Source of the DNA: Rhizobium grahamii
GTDB taxonomy: Bacteria > Pseudomonadota > Alphaproteobacteria > Rhizobiales > Rhizobiaceae
NCBI RefSeq assembly: GCF_009498215.1
Contig: NZ_CP043499.1
Location: forward strand, 1,748,001-1,812,000
Length of the DNA: 64,000 bases
Direction of reading: 5' to 3'
A program made the translations under genes and the position numbers. The notes beneath the pieces are model-generated. The model was not told where the DNA came from and did not search any database. It worked only from the letters and a program-made list of their open reading frames with translations. Of this stretch, positions 45,322 to 54,613 are shown piece by piece; position 1 is the first letter of the stretch; each line of letters starts with the position of its first letter.

Positions 45322-47376
45322 TCAGATCTGAAGGTGCAGGTCGCCGCCGTCAGCGGGCACCGCGCTGCAGATCAGTACCTCGCTGTCCTCCACTGGATAG
45401 CTGGGCTCCGAAGGGTAACTGACGCTTCCTTTAGTAATGGGTACGCGGCACTCGCCGCAATTTCCGGCACGGCAGCCGTATGATGGTGAAAGCCCGCGTG
45501 CCTCCGCGAGTTCCAGCAGCGAGCCGTCACCCGGCTTCCAGCTCGCCTCTTTGGCCGACTGGGTAAAGATGACCCGCGTCGGTGCGGACGCTGCGGGCTT
45601 TGCTCCCGCACGCGGTGCCGTAGCTTCTTGGCCATCGCGCTTGAAGGTCGATGGGCCGAATGCCTCGGCGTGAATGCGCTCCTCCGAGACATCAAGTCCT
45701 CTCAGCCCATCATGGATTCCCTGCATGAAGGATGATGGTCCGCACAAATAGAAGTCATAATCGCCGAAGGGCAAATACTGCTTCAGCAGTTCCACATTGA
45801 TGCGCCCGGCGACATCGTAGGCTCCTTCGTCGCCCGCGGCCGGCGCACTGAGCACGCGTATATCGCGCACGGTGCCCCGGCTTCGTTCGACCAGTTCCTC
45901 GATCTCGCGATCGAACGGTCGCTCGGCAGCGCTGCGCGACGACCTGAAAAGCCAGACCGGGCGGCGATGGCGGGTCCTGTCGCCTTCGTGCACGATATGG
46001 CGTAGCATCGACAGCAACGGTGTTATGCCAATGCCAGCGGCAAGCAGGACAGCGGGCCGCTTCCGCTCCATCGCTTCGATCGTGAAGTTTCCGGCTGGCG
46101 CAAGCGCTTCGATTTCGTCGCCCGGCCGCAGGCTATGCAGCAGCTGTGAGCCTCTTCCCTCCTTCTTGATGCTCAGTCGATATTGGTGATCGGCCGGCGC
46201 GCTGGAAATGGTGTAGCTACGCCTGATGTGGCCTGCGCCATCGACGATCCTGATCGGAAGATGCTGCCCGGCGCGATGCGGAACGAGTGCTTCTGCATCC
46301 GTTGGCGCGAGATGAAGAGAACGGACCGTCGCGCTTTCGTCGACGGTGCGCTCGACACGAAAACGCCTCCAGGTGTTCGCCGTCGTAACTGCCTTCAGGC
46401 GGCGCTGAGCTTCCTCCCAGCTACCGGTCATCAGGCTGCTCGGTGAAAATCCGTTCTCCGCGAACGTCCACCGCAGCGGCAGTGCGTCGGGTCTCAGGAC
46501 AACTCTGTCAGGCATTACCCGCCACAGACGTTCGGCGCCTTCAAAGGCGGCAATCTCGGGGGAATCGAGGATAAGCTCCACCCGACCAGTCAACTGAAGT
46601 ACGTCGCCCGTTTCATCATCGATGAACAGCAGCCCTGCGCGGGGATTGACCACGAAGTTGCCGAGCGTGCTGAAGAACAGATTGCCGTTGAAGTCCGGTA
46701 TGGTCAGCCCTCCATCAGCGTCGACACGAACGAAGCCCGGCTTGCCGCCGCGATGCGAGACATCCACCTGCCGTCCGTCATCATCGCGGTCTGCGTAGGA
46801 TGCGACAAAGAACGTATCGGATGTCGCGATGATCCGGCGTGCGTCATCCGTCAAACGGTCCGTTATCACGGGTATTGAAGTCGGCTGTTTCGCCGGATCG
46901 CGCACAAAGGCAAAGTGGCGGTTCTGGATGTAGCGCGGGCAGTTGCCGAAGCTCTGGCCGACAACAACGCTGAAGCCATTGTCGCTGTCGCGCCTGATTG
47001 TGCCATTCAGCCGGTTGCGTCGCCGGGTAACAAGGTCGACGCCAACGAGACCGATCGGATCGCCGTCTTCCATCCCCCGATCCGCCGGGTCGCCCGGATC
47101 GCGCCGAGCGTCGATGGCCAAGGTCAGGGGATCAGGGGAATGAAGGAAACCCGGCTCGCCGGCCCGTATCGTTGCCCAGGGCGCACCATCCGGATCAACG
47201 GCTCCGATGATGATGAAGGGCAACAAGGGATAGAATTCGCGATGCTGGTCGAGCAGGAAATTGCGCAACACCTTGCGCCCGACGGGATCCATCTGGTCGG
47301 CAACGCCCAGTCGCCGCTGCAACTCCAGTTCACCTTCATGCCACGGTGAAAAGTTGGATTTGACGCCATCAAGCAT
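45322..47376 (-). CDS. PNPOx-like / flavin reductase / [2Fe-2S] ferredoxin fusion protein
   Basis: 684-residue three-part protein. Residues about 1-320 form a pyridoxamine-phosphate-oxidase-like FMN-binding split barrel. About 335-570 form a ferredoxin-reductase module with RRSYTISSAP (FAD), GIGITPLLSML (NAD) and CGPSSFM. The last 90 residues are a plant-type ferredoxin with CRAGNCGEC and a distal LICSA cysteine. It should pass electrons from NAD(P)H through flavin to an iron-sulfur cluster. The physiological acceptor is unknown. Related fusions sit near flavohaemoglobin or GST genes; here a GST gene lies just upstream. Confidence 0.9.
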   Translation of the reverse strand: MLDGVKSNFSPWHEGELELQRRLGVADQMDPVGRKVLRNFLLDQHREFYPLLPFIIIGAVDPDGAPWATIRAGEPGFLHSPDPLTLAIDARRDPGDPADRGMEDGDPIGLVGVDLVTRRRNRLNGTIRRDSDNGFSVVVGQSFGNCPRYIQNRHFAFVRDPAKQPTSIPVITDRLTDDARRIIATSDTFFVASYADRDDDGRQVDVSHRGGKPGFVRVDADGGLTIPDFNGNLFFSTLGNFVVNPRAGLLFIDDETGDVLQLTGRVELILDSPEIAAFEGAERLWRVMPDRVVLRPDALPLRWTFAENGFSPSSLMTGSWEEAQRRLKAVTTANTWRRFRVERTVDESATVRSLHLAPTDAEALVPHRAGQHLPIRIVDGAGHIRRSYTISSAPADHQYRLSIKKEGRGSQLLHSLRPGDEIEALAPAGNFTIEAMERKRPAVLLAAGIGITPLLSMLRHIVHEGDRTRHRRPVWLFRSSRSAAERPFDREIEELVERSRGTVRDIRVLSAPAAGDEGAYDVAGRINVELLKQYLPFGDYDFYLCGPSSFMQGIHDGLRGLDVSEERIHAEAFGPSTFKRDGQEATAPRAGAKPAASAPTRVIFTQSAKEASWKPGDGSLLELAEARGLSPSYGCRAGNCGECRVPITKGSVSYPSEPSYPVEDSEVLICSAVPADGGDLHLQI

Positions 47377-47430
47377 TAACGCCTCCTGTGAAAAGCAAGG
47401 CAGCCGGAAGGACCGGCCGCATCAATGTCG

Positions 47431-48042
47431 TTAGGCCGCGAGCCCGGCAGGCGTGGTGGTAAACTCGACAAAGCCAGGCAAAGCTTCGATACGCGCCAGC
47501 CAATGGCGCACCTCGGGGTACGGCTTCAGATCCACATTCCCTTCGGGCGCGTTGGCGATGTAGCTGTAGAGCGCAACGTCGGCGATGGTCGGCCGATCGC
47601 CAACGATGAAACGGTGCTCTGTGAGCTCGCTTTCGATCAGCTTGAGAATCCGGTGCGCGCGGGCGATCACCTCGTCTGCGCGAAAGTCGGCGCCGAAGAC
47701 CGTAATGAGGCGCGCGGCGCAGGGGCCGTAGGCGATCTCACCAGCAGCGACCGAAAGCCATTTTTGAACCTTTGCAATCGTCGGCAGATCATCGGGCAGC
47801 CAATCCTTCCGATTGAGCTTCGTGGCGACGTAAACCAGGATCGCATTGGAATCGTTCACCACCACGCCCTCGTCTTCGAGGACCGGAACCTGGCCGAATG
47901 GATTGAGCTTCAGGTAGTCGGGTGCTTTGTGACCGCCATTTGGAATATCGACCTCCACTAGGTCTGCTTTCACGCCAAGCAGCGACAGGAAGAGGACGGC
48001 GCGGTGCGCGTGGCCCGATAGCGGATAGTGATAAAGTTTCAT
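47431..48042 (-). CDS. Glutathione S-transferase
   Basis: GST-family protein, 203 residues. N-terminal thioredoxin-like domain with [15 protein letters not shown] and the glutathione-holding [17 protein letters not shown], then an all-helical domain with the [16 protein letters not shown]-capping motif. The start at 48042 follows AAGGAA. Divergent from a LysR-family gene, the classical arrangement for LysR control, and upstream of the reductase fusion on the same strand. Confidence 0.92.
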   Translation of the reverse strand: MKLYHYPLSGHAHRAVLFLSLLGVKADLVEVDIPNGGHKAPDYLKLNPFGQVPVLEDEGVVVNDSNAILVYVATKLNRKDWLPDDLPTIAKVQKWLSVAAGEIAYGPCAARLITVFGADFRADEVIARAHRILKLIESELTEHRFIVGDRPTIADVALYSYIANAPEGNVDLKPYPEVRHWLARIEALPGFVEFTTTPAGLAA

Positions 48043-48166
48043 CGCGAGTTCCTTTGCGGCGATTGAGATCATCGGCCCGAAGACCTGCACGCAAAGTAGT
48101 TGTTTCCAATTTTCTGTAGTAGGCTTCTATTTCGATAGGCATCCTCTCGATTTATGGAATGAAGAT

Positions 48167-49060
48167 ATGGATCGTCTCGACGCTATGAGCGTCTTTCTGG
48201 CGGTGGTGGACAATGGCAGCCTGTCTGCCGCCGCGCGGGCACTGCGGTCGCCGCTTCCGACGGTTAGCCGCAAGATTGCCGAGCTTGAAGCCCACATTGG
48301 CGTCCGATTGATAACGCGGACCAGCCGAAGGATTCTGCTGACGGAAGCGGGGGAAGGTTATGTCGGCGCTGCACGCGAGATATTGGGTCGCGTCGAGGAG
48401 GCGGAGCGTCGCGCCTCGGGCGAGTATCTGGCCCCGAAGGGCGATCTGACGATGACGGCGCCGATCGTCTTCGGCCGCCTGCACATCCTGCCGGTGATCA
48501 CCGAATTCCTGAAAGCGTTTCCTGATATCAATATGCGGCTCACGATGAGTGACCGCTCAGTCAGCCTTGCAGATGAGCACATCGATGTCGCACTCCGCAT
48601 CAGCGATCTCTCGGAAAACAACCTGATCGCCACCAGGCTCGGCTCCATTCGGCGTATTGTCTATGCCAGCCCCGACTATCTGAAACGCCATCGGCGACCG
48701 GTTCATCCTCATGAACTTGCGAGCCACGACTGCGTGGCTTTCGAGGGCATATTGTCGGCGCAGTCCTGGACTTTCAGGGAAGGGAAACAGGACATTTCAG
48801 TGTCCGTGCGCCCGCGGCTGTCGGTGAACACGGCCGAGGCGGCCGTCGACGCGGCCGTCGCTGGATTGGGCGTTACAAGAGTGATGTCGTATCAGGCCAA
48901 GCGCGCGGTCGAGGATGGCCTCCTGATTCCGCTGCTGGAGGAGTTCGAACAACCCCCGTCACCGGTCCATCTTGTACACATTTCGCAGGGAGTTCTGCCG
49001 TTGAAGCTCAGGGCATTCCTCGATTTCGCAGCGCCACGTCTGCGCACTGTCCTGCGATAG
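48167..49060 (+). CDS. LysR-family transcriptional regulator
   Basis: 297 residues, N-terminal winged helix (MDRLDAMSVFLAVVDNGSLSAAARAL, recognition helix with PTVSRKIAELE) and C-terminal substrate-binding domain. It belongs to the DsdC/AaeR-like branch that typically guards a divergent operon, here the GST gene. The 124-base gap between them should hold its operator. Effector unknown. Confidence 0.92.
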   Translation: MDRLDAMSVFLAVVDNGSLSAAARALRSPLPTVSRKIAELEAHIGVRLITRTSRRILLTEAGEGYVGAAREILGRVEEAERRASGEYLAPKGDLTMTAPIVFGRLHILPVITEFLKAFPDINMRLTMSDRSVSLADEHIDVALRISDLSENNLIATRLGSIRRIVYASPDYLKRHRRPVHPHELASHDCVAFEGILSAQSWTFREGKQDISVSVRPRLSVNTAEAAVDAAVAGLGVTRVMSYQAKRAVEDGLLIPLLEEFEQPPSPVHLVHISQGVLPLKLRAFLDFAAPRLRTVLR

Positions 49061-49115
49061 AAGTTCTGTTGGTCGCTTCAGGCGTTCGTCTAATGACACT
49101 ATTTGAGCATCGTTG

Positions 49116-49790
49116 TCAGGGAAGCCGGCCGCTTTGGAGCACGTGCTCGACGCCGCTTCGGACGTGCCTGTGGACGACCGCACGCGCGCCGTCGATATCG
49201 CGTTTAAGCGCAAGTTCGAACAGCAGCTTGTGGTCGTCGACGACGGCTTGTCCTCGAAAGCTGCGCGCGAGCATATGGTAGCGAAGAAAGCGGTCGAAGA
49301 CCGACGAGAGGGTCGCCATCAAGGTTGCGGAATTGCAGGCGGAGACGATTGCCTGGTGGAATTCCCAGTCGTATCGAACCCAATCCATGGTGCGCGACGC
49401 ATCACCGGCCAACAGTTTTCTCTCTGCGGCCGTGAGCTTGTGATAGGCGGCGACGATCCGGCCCTCCCATTCGAGATTGCCGGCGACGAAGGACAGGCCG
49501 ATCGCGTGGGACTCGAGGACCGTTCGGAGATCGGCCAGTTCAGCAAGCTCCTGGCGTGACGCCGGACTTACCTCGAAGCCGCGCTGTCCTTCGGCCACGA
49601 CGAGGTTTTCGGTCGTCAGTCGGCTCAGTATCTCCCGCAATGATGAAATACTGATCGAGTAGCGCTCCTTTGCCTGTTCGAGCTTGATCTTGGCGCCCGG
49701 GGCAAGGACGCCTGCGATGATGTCCTGCCGGATCTGTCGGAAGACGACATCACTCACGGTCTCGGCAGGTGCGCTCAACGGCTTCAGCAT
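49116..49790 (-). CDS. GntR-family regulator, FCD type (tandem copy 1)
   Basis: 224 residues: N-terminal GntR winged helix (about 12-75) and all-helical FCD effector domain with metal-type His residues (RYDWEFHQAI and the C-terminal HRHVRSG). It is clearly paralogous to the next gene upstream: long matching stretches such as VVAEGQRGFEVSP and RYDWEFHQA. No obvious target operon adjoins it. Confidence 0.9.
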   Translation of the reverse strand: MLKPLSAPAETVSDVVFRQIRQDIIAGVLAPGAKIKLEQAKERYSISISSLREILSRLTTENLVVAEGQRGFEVSPASRQELAELADLRTVLESHAIGLSFVAGNLEWEGRIVAAYHKLTAAERKLLAGDASRTMDWVRYDWEFHQAIVSACNSATLMATLSSVFDRFLRYHMLARSFRGQAVVDDHKLLFELALKRDIDGARAVVHRHVRSGVEHVLQSGRLP

Positions 49791-49830
49791 GACATTTCCC
49801 GATCCCTGTAAAGGTGGAGCACCATTCTTC

Positions 49831-50532
49831 TCAGGGGAGCGGTCCCTTGGCCAGTGCGTGCTCCACTCCGCCCTGGATATGCGCGACCAATATCATCTTC
49901 GCAGTCTCGCCATCGCGCTTGAGGGCCGCGTCGAGCAGATGCTGGTGTTCCTGTGCGGCGACCGCGCCACGATAGGAGAGCGCTACCATCTGATAGCGCA
50001 GGTATTTGTCGAAGACGGCCGCGTGTGCCTCCATCAGCAGCTTTGAGCCGCAGGCCGAAATCAACGCCTGATGAAATTCCCAGTCGTACCGCTTCCATTC
50101 TTCCGCGTGGCTGGTGTCACCCGACGCCATCGCTTGCTCCATGCGTGCCAGCTTGTAGTGCGCGGACACAAGCCGCGCTTCCCACTCCATCTCGCCGCGG
50201 GCAAACGACTGCTCGAGCGCATGAGTCTCCAGAAGCAGGCGCAGCTCGGCTATCTCCTTCAAATCCGCAACGGACATGGGGGAGACCTCGAAACCGCGCT
50301 GGCCCTCGGCGACGACAAGGCCCTCCGATGACAGCCGGTTGAGTATCTCGCGCAGAGTACTGATGCTCGTGTCGTATGCCGTCTTCAGGTTATCGAGTTT
50401 CAATTTCTGGCCTGGCGGCAGACGGCCAAAAAGAATGTCGGCCCGAATCCTGCGATAGCTGCTTTCTGCAATGGTTTCGGTGGATGTTTCCTGGGGCAAT
50501 GAGATTCTCTTTGAGATTTGGCTTTTTATCAT
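49831..50532 (-). CDS. GntR-family regulator, FCD type (tandem copy 2)
   Basis: 233 residues, the same architecture as the neighbour 40 bases downstream, with RYDWEFHQALISACGSK and a C-terminal AHIQGGVEHAL. The pair looks like a tandem duplication followed by divergence, so the two may bind related operators or heterodimerise (inference). Upstream lies about 190 bases without a gene. Confidence 0.9.
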   Translation of the reverse strand: MIKSQISKRISLPQETSTETIAESSYRRIRADILFGRLPPGQKLKLDNLKTAYDTSISTLREILNRLSSEGLVVAEGQRGFEVSPMSVADLKEIAELRLLLETHALEQSFARGEMEWEARLVSAHYKLARMEQAMASGDTSHAEEWKRYDWEFHQALISACGSKLLMEAHAAVFDKYLRYQMVALSYRGAVAAQEHQHLLDAALKRDGETAKMILVAHIQGGVEHALAKGPLP

Positions 50533-50725
50533 ATGCTGCCATTGATCTTCCCACGCAAGCGTTGATCGACGATGGGGCGCTCAACGGCCCGTCCAATGGT
50601 CGTCAGTCGTGGCCAAACGTGAGACATCGATCGAGAAACTGCTTCCTCTCCCAGGCGCGGGATCATACGCGCGCGGGGCGGCGGCGTAGGCTTTATCGAC
50701 ACCGCCAGCCAATCAGGTTGGACGG

Positions 50726-50929
50726 CTAGCTGTTATTTGATCTTCTTGCGCGCTTCTTGCTCACTTCAAAGACGGCGTCGACGAAGCTCTTGCTCATATC
50801 GAAATGCAATTTGATCGCCGGAAGACTTTCCCGCTGCGACAAACGCTCTTCCGCAGTCGGGTGCTGGAGATCACCGGACGGCCGTGCGTCACGATCAAGG
50901 TCGCCCCAGCTGTGTCGACGTGCGGTCAT
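50726..50929 (-). CDS. Small hypothetical protein, 67 aa
   Basis: 67 residues starting MTARRHSWGD, chosen because AAGGGGAG lies just before this ATG; the frame extends to 50977 without such a site. Highly charged, no signal or membrane segment, C-terminus rich in Lys/Arg. No family recognised. A GTACC/GGTAC inverted repeat lies about 60 bases upstream. Confidence 0.45.
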   Translation of the reverse strand: MTARRHSWGDLDRDARPSGDLQHPTAEERLSQRESLPAIKLHFDMSKSFVDAVFEVSKKRARRSNNS

Positions 50930-50987
50930 ATGCTCCCCTTCAAGTCTCATCGAGGTGTCGCAGAATCGAGGCGACAATCGAAATAAA

Positions 50988-51001
50988 GTACCATACGGTA
51001 C
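50988..51001. promoter_or_regulatory. Inverted repeat GTACCATACGGTAC
   Basis: Five-base arms GTACC/GGTAC around ATAC, in an AT-rich stretch between the 67-residue protein gene and the ThuA-like gene. Operator-like in size; no regulator is assigned. Confidence 0.3.
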
Positions 51002-51073
51002 GATTATTTTGAATACCTTAGATCTAGTAGGGAAATTGTCCGTCGGAGGTAGCTAATCCGCACGACTTCGGCA

Positions 51074-51718
51074 TCAACCGCGTGCAGCCCAGGAAAGTCC
51101 GCGTTGCAGTATTCGCCGCATGTGGGGGTTCTCGAACTCGGCGGCGACATGTCCCAGTGCCGAGTAGAACACGCGACCTGTGCCAAACTGACGTTTGAAC
51201 GCAACCGGCATCGTCACATTGCGGCACGCGGGATCATGCTCTCCGCTGAAGAGCGTCGTCGCCAGGATGTCGATCGAAGGATCAAAGTGAAGGTAATATT
51301 GCTCGGACCGGTAATCGAAATCCGGGATGTCAGCCACAACAGGATCGTGAGGCTTGGTCACGTTGACGCGGAAATCGATGATGTTGCCGGGATGCGAAAC
51401 CCATGTGACCCCACAGAGATAGCGAAACGGTGCGCTTTCCTTGAAAGACGTGGCGAGTGAGCCGTGGTGGCCGCCCAATCCCAGCCCGTTTCGCACGGAC
51501 TCGACAAGTGCGTCCGCGTGGGGCTTTTCAAGCTTCTCTCCCGTGATGATGGGGACGAGAAGGTCTGCTTCGGCGACCGCTCGCCAGCCAAAGATCGCGA
51601 GATCATCCGTCACCTGGACGTCGAAATCCTCCTCGCGCAGCAACGCGGCAACTGCCCTCGCACACTCCTCCGGTTCGTGGCCCTGCCATCCGCCCCAAAC
51701 GATGATCGCCTTTCGCAA
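51074..51718 (-). CDS. ThuA-domain protein 1
   Basis: 214-residue class I glutamine-amidotransferase-like protein of the ThuA (trehalose utilisation) group. Opening AIIVWGGWQGHEP, then GLGGHHGSL and a C-terminal GRVFYSALGHVAAEF. ThuA of Sinorhizobium acts with the dehydrogenase ThuB in degrading trehalose-like disaccharides through 3-keto forms. The catalytic cysteine of true amidotransferases is absent. The ATG follows GGGAGG. It is the second ThuA-type gene of this cluster, downstream of the first and a hairpin. Confidence 0.85.
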   Translation of the reverse strand: MRKAIIVWGGWQGHEPEECARAVAALLREEDFDVQVTDDLAIFGWRAVAEADLLVPIITGEKLEKPHADALVESVRNGLGLGGHHGSLATSFKESAPFRYLCGVTWVSHPGNIIDFRVNVTKPHDPVVADIPDFDYRSEQYYLHFDPSIDILATTLFSGEHDPACRNVTMPVAFKRQFGTGRVFYSALGHVAAEFENPHMRRILQRGLSWAARG

Positions 51719-51811
51719 AACTGCCTCCCGCTATTCCTCGGCCATGTCCTACACAATAGGGCAGCAAAGCTCCAGATCGACATTCAGGCCTTTGCAACTG
51801 GAAAGCGACAG

Positions 51812-51835
51812 GGGCGGTCACGCAAATGACCGCCC
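51812..51835 (-). terminator. Hairpin between the two ThuA-type genes
   Basis: Perfect 9-bp stem (51812-51820 with 51827-51835), 6-base loop. On the minus strand it is followed by TGTCGCTTTCC. It probably ends the importer-ThuA transcript or separates it from the second ThuA gene. Confidence 0.55.
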
Positions 51836-51848
51836 GATCGTTCTCGCT

Positions 51849-52583
51849 TTAGGGCCGAGCGTGAATCGGTTCCGCGCGATGCCAGTTTTCGAGGATCCGA
51901 CCGTCCGTGTGGCTCTGCTTCGCCCAACGGATGCCGTTCGAGATGACCTTGTGCACGGTCGCGTCGTGGTAGATCGGATAGGTCTCGTGGCCGGGGCTGA
52001 AGAAGAAGATGCGACCGCGACCGCGCTGCCACGTGCAGCCGCTGCGGAACACTTCGCCGCCGGAATACCAGGAGATGAAAACCAGTTCGTCGGGTTGCGG
52101 AATGTCGAAGGGCTCGCCGTACATTTCGGACGCGTTCACTTCGAAGAACGGCGGCAATCCCTCGGCGATCGGGTGTGCCGGGTTGACCACCCAGACGCGC
52201 TCGAGATCGCCCTGCGGCGTTTCGCGCCAGGAGAGATTGGCGTTTGTCCCCATCAGTCGCCGAAACAGCTTGGAGTGATGCCCCGAATGCAGGACCACAA
52301 GGCCCATACCTTTGAGCACGCGCTGCTGTATCCGATCGATCAGACCGTCGCTGACCTCTTCATGAGCCATGTGCCCCCACCACAGCAGGACGTCGGTGTC
52401 ATTGAGAAGAGAATCCGGGAGCCCCTCGTGGGGATCGTCGAGCGTGCCGCGACGGATTTCGAAGTCCGGGTTGGCGATACCGGCTGCGATCGCGCCGTCG
52501 ATACGGTCCGGGTAGATCTCCTGGACCTCCTTGTGCAGCTGCTCGTGACGGCCTTCGTTCCAGATGGTGACCTTGATTGTCAT
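51849..52583 (-). CDS. ThuA-domain protein 2 (ThuA-like)
   Basis: 244 residues, closer to classical ThuA than its neighbour: TIWNEGRHEQLHKEVQEIYPD opening, VLLWWGHMAHEEV, VVLHSGHHSKLFRRLMGT and FFFSPGHETYPIY near the end. It starts 14 bases after the reconstructed end of the ATPase gene, as thuA follows thuEFGK in Sinorhizobium. It likely works on a 3-keto-glycoside intermediate made by the Gfo/Idh dehydrogenase encoded across the divergent promoter (inference). Confidence 0.88.
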   Translation of the reverse strand: MTIKVTIWNEGRHEQLHKEVQEIYPDRIDGAIAAGIANPDFEIRRGTLDDPHEGLPDSLLNDTDVLLWWGHMAHEEVSDGLIDRIQQRVLKGMGLVVLHSGHHSKLFRRLMGTNANLSWRETPQGDLERVWVVNPAHPIAEGLPPFFEVNASEMYGEPFDIPQPDELVFISWYSGGEVFRSGCTWQRGRGRIFFFSPGHETYPIYHDATVHKVISNGIRWAKQSHTDGRILENWHRAEPIHARP

Positions 52584-52596
52584 GGTATCCTCGATG

Positions 52597-53681
52597 TTAT
52601 GAAACTTGTGCCGAACGGATGACCCGGCCGGCGGAATCGAACAGGTGGCAGGCGGATGTATCCGCCGTTAGCGAGACGCGATCGCCGGTCTGAGCGCGAT
52701 GTCGCCTTCGGCGCGGACGACGATTGGCTGCTCCTGCGAGCCGACGGTCATGTAGGTCTCGACCCCCAGACGCTCGACGATCATGACCTCTGCGGATAGA
52801 TCGCCCTGGCCTCCCGTGGTGATCTTCAGGTGCTCCGGACGGATGCCGAGTGTCGCCTGGCCCGGCGGAACAGCCCCATCGGCGTCGGGCAGGTCGAGGT
52901 TCAAGCCAAGCGGGCTTTGGGCATGGAGCCTGCCGGCAACCGGCTTCGTGATCGACACCGGAATGGTGTTCATCTTTGGAGAGCCGATGAAGGTGGCGAC
53001 GAACTCGTTGTCTGGCTGATGGTAGAGCGCCATCGGCGCCCCCTGCTGTGCAACAACACCCTTGTTGAGGACGACGATGCGGTCAGCCATCGTCATCGCC
53101 TCGACCTGATCATGCGTCACATAAACGACCGTTGCCTTTAGCTCGCGGTGCAGGCGCTGCAGTTCGGCGCGCATCTGAACGCGAAGGGCGGAATCGAGAT
53201 TGGAGAGCGGTTCGTCAAAAAGGATCAGCGACGGCTTCTTGATGATTGCGCGACCGATAGCAACGCGCTGCCGCTGCCCGCCTGACAGGGCCGCCGGACG
53301 ACGGTCGAGATAGTCGGTCAGCTGCAGGATCTCGGCTACCGCTTCCACTTGCCGGCGGATCTCCGTTTCTGGCACCTTCTTCAGGCTGAGCGAGAAGCCG
53401 ATATTCTCGGCGACCGTCATATGTGGATAGAGGGCATAGGACTGGAATACCATCGCGATTCCGCGCTTGTCTGGCGGGACGTCGTTGATGCGTTTTCCGT
53501 TGAGAATGAGATCGCCATCGTCGATGCCCTCAAGGCCCGCGATCATCCGCAGCAGGGTGGACTTTCCGCAGCCGGATGGTCCAACGAATACCGCGAACTC
53601 GCCGTCTTCCACAGTGATATCAACGCCCTTGATGACCTCCAATGCACCGTAAAATTTGCGAACGTTCCTGAGATTAATCAT
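52597..53681 (-). CDS. Sugar ABC importer ATPase (UgpC/ThuK-like), 3' frameshift as sequenced
   Basis: MalK/UgpC-type ATPase starting [12 protein letters not shown]. Walker [38 protein letters not shown] and a TOBE domain. As sequenced it stops early at 52668 with RPAIASR. The family ending [20 protein letters not shown] reads in another frame to 52597. One base missing in the short C run at 52685-52686 would restore 361 residues. It serves the two permeases directly upstream. Confidence 0.9.
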
Positions 53682-53700
53682 CGTGTAGCTCTTTCTGGTG

Positions 53701-54612
53701 TCAGCCTTTGACGCCGCCGGCAAATGTCTGCACGAGGAAGCGACGCGCAAAGCCGAAGGCGACGACTGCCGGCAGGAGATAGATAAAGGCGAGTGCGGCA
53801 AGCAGGCCGTAGTCGATCTCGTTGATGCGAAGGAATGCGCGGAACAGGCCAAGTGGCAGGGTCTGCAATTCCGGAGAGGAGAGAAAGATCAACGGCAGCA
53901 GGAAGTCACCCCAGGCGGACATGAAGGCAAACAGCCCGGCGGCAGCAAGACCCGGCAATGCCAGCGGAATGAGAACGCGACGAATGCGTTGAACCAGGGT
54001 CGCGCCGTCCATAAGTGCCGCTTCCTCGTAGTCGCGCGGAAGGCCGTCGAAGAACGTCTTCATGATCCAGAGCGCCAATGGCAGCTGCATCGTCGCGAGC
54101 ACGAGGATCAGGCCGAGATAGCCGTCGATGAAGCCGGTCCAGCGCATGATGGGCCGTGCGTACTCGCCGAAGATCGGCCGGAGGATAGCGCCTTCGGCAT
54201 TGTTCAACGTCAGCAGGAACTTATAGAGCGGCACGACCAGCGCGGTCGGCGGCAGGACGCGGATCAACAGGATCGCATAGAGGAACGGCAGTTTCCACCA
54301 GGCCCGGGTGCGCGACAGAGCATACCCGCCAAGGCCTGCCAGCACCATCACCAGAACCGTGGCGCCGCCGACGACGAAGAGCGAATTGAACAGCCATTTC
54401 GCTCCGTCTTCCTTGGTAAAGACACGGATGTAGTTGGCGAGCGTCCATTGCTCGGGCCAGCGAAGAAAGAGCTGGGCGTTGCCGTCCAACGAGGCGAGAA
54501 GTACCCAGAAGAAAGGAACCGCACAAAAGATCGAGATCAGCGACAGCGTTGCATAGGCAAGCAGGTCCGATCGCGTCTTGTTGGCGTTTTCGCTTGGGGA
54601 GATCACCGTCAT
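53701..54612 (-). CDS. Sugar ABC importer permease (MalG-type)
   Basis: 303 residues, six hydrophobic spans, coupling loop LPRDYEEAALMDGATLVQRIRRVLIPLALP. Ends 19 bases before the ATPase start. An insertion of about 20 residues between spans (around LNNAEGAILRPIFGEYARP) is longer than usual for this family. Confidence 0.9.
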   Translation of the reverse strand: MTVISPSENANKTRSDLLAYATLSLISIFCAVPFFWVLLASLDGNAQLFLRWPEQWTLANYIRVFTKEDGAKWLFNSLFVVGGATVLVMVLAGLGGYALSRTRAWWKLPFLYAILLIRVLPPTALVVPLYKFLLTLNNAEGAILRPIFGEYARPIMRWTGFIDGYLGLILVLATMQLPLALWIMKTFFDGLPRDYEEAALMDGATLVQRIRRVLIPLALPGLAAAGLFAFMSAWGDFLLPLIFLSSPELQTLPLGLFRAFLRINEIDYGLLAALAFIYLLPAVVAFGFARRFLVQTFAGGVKG

Positions 54613-54613
54613 C

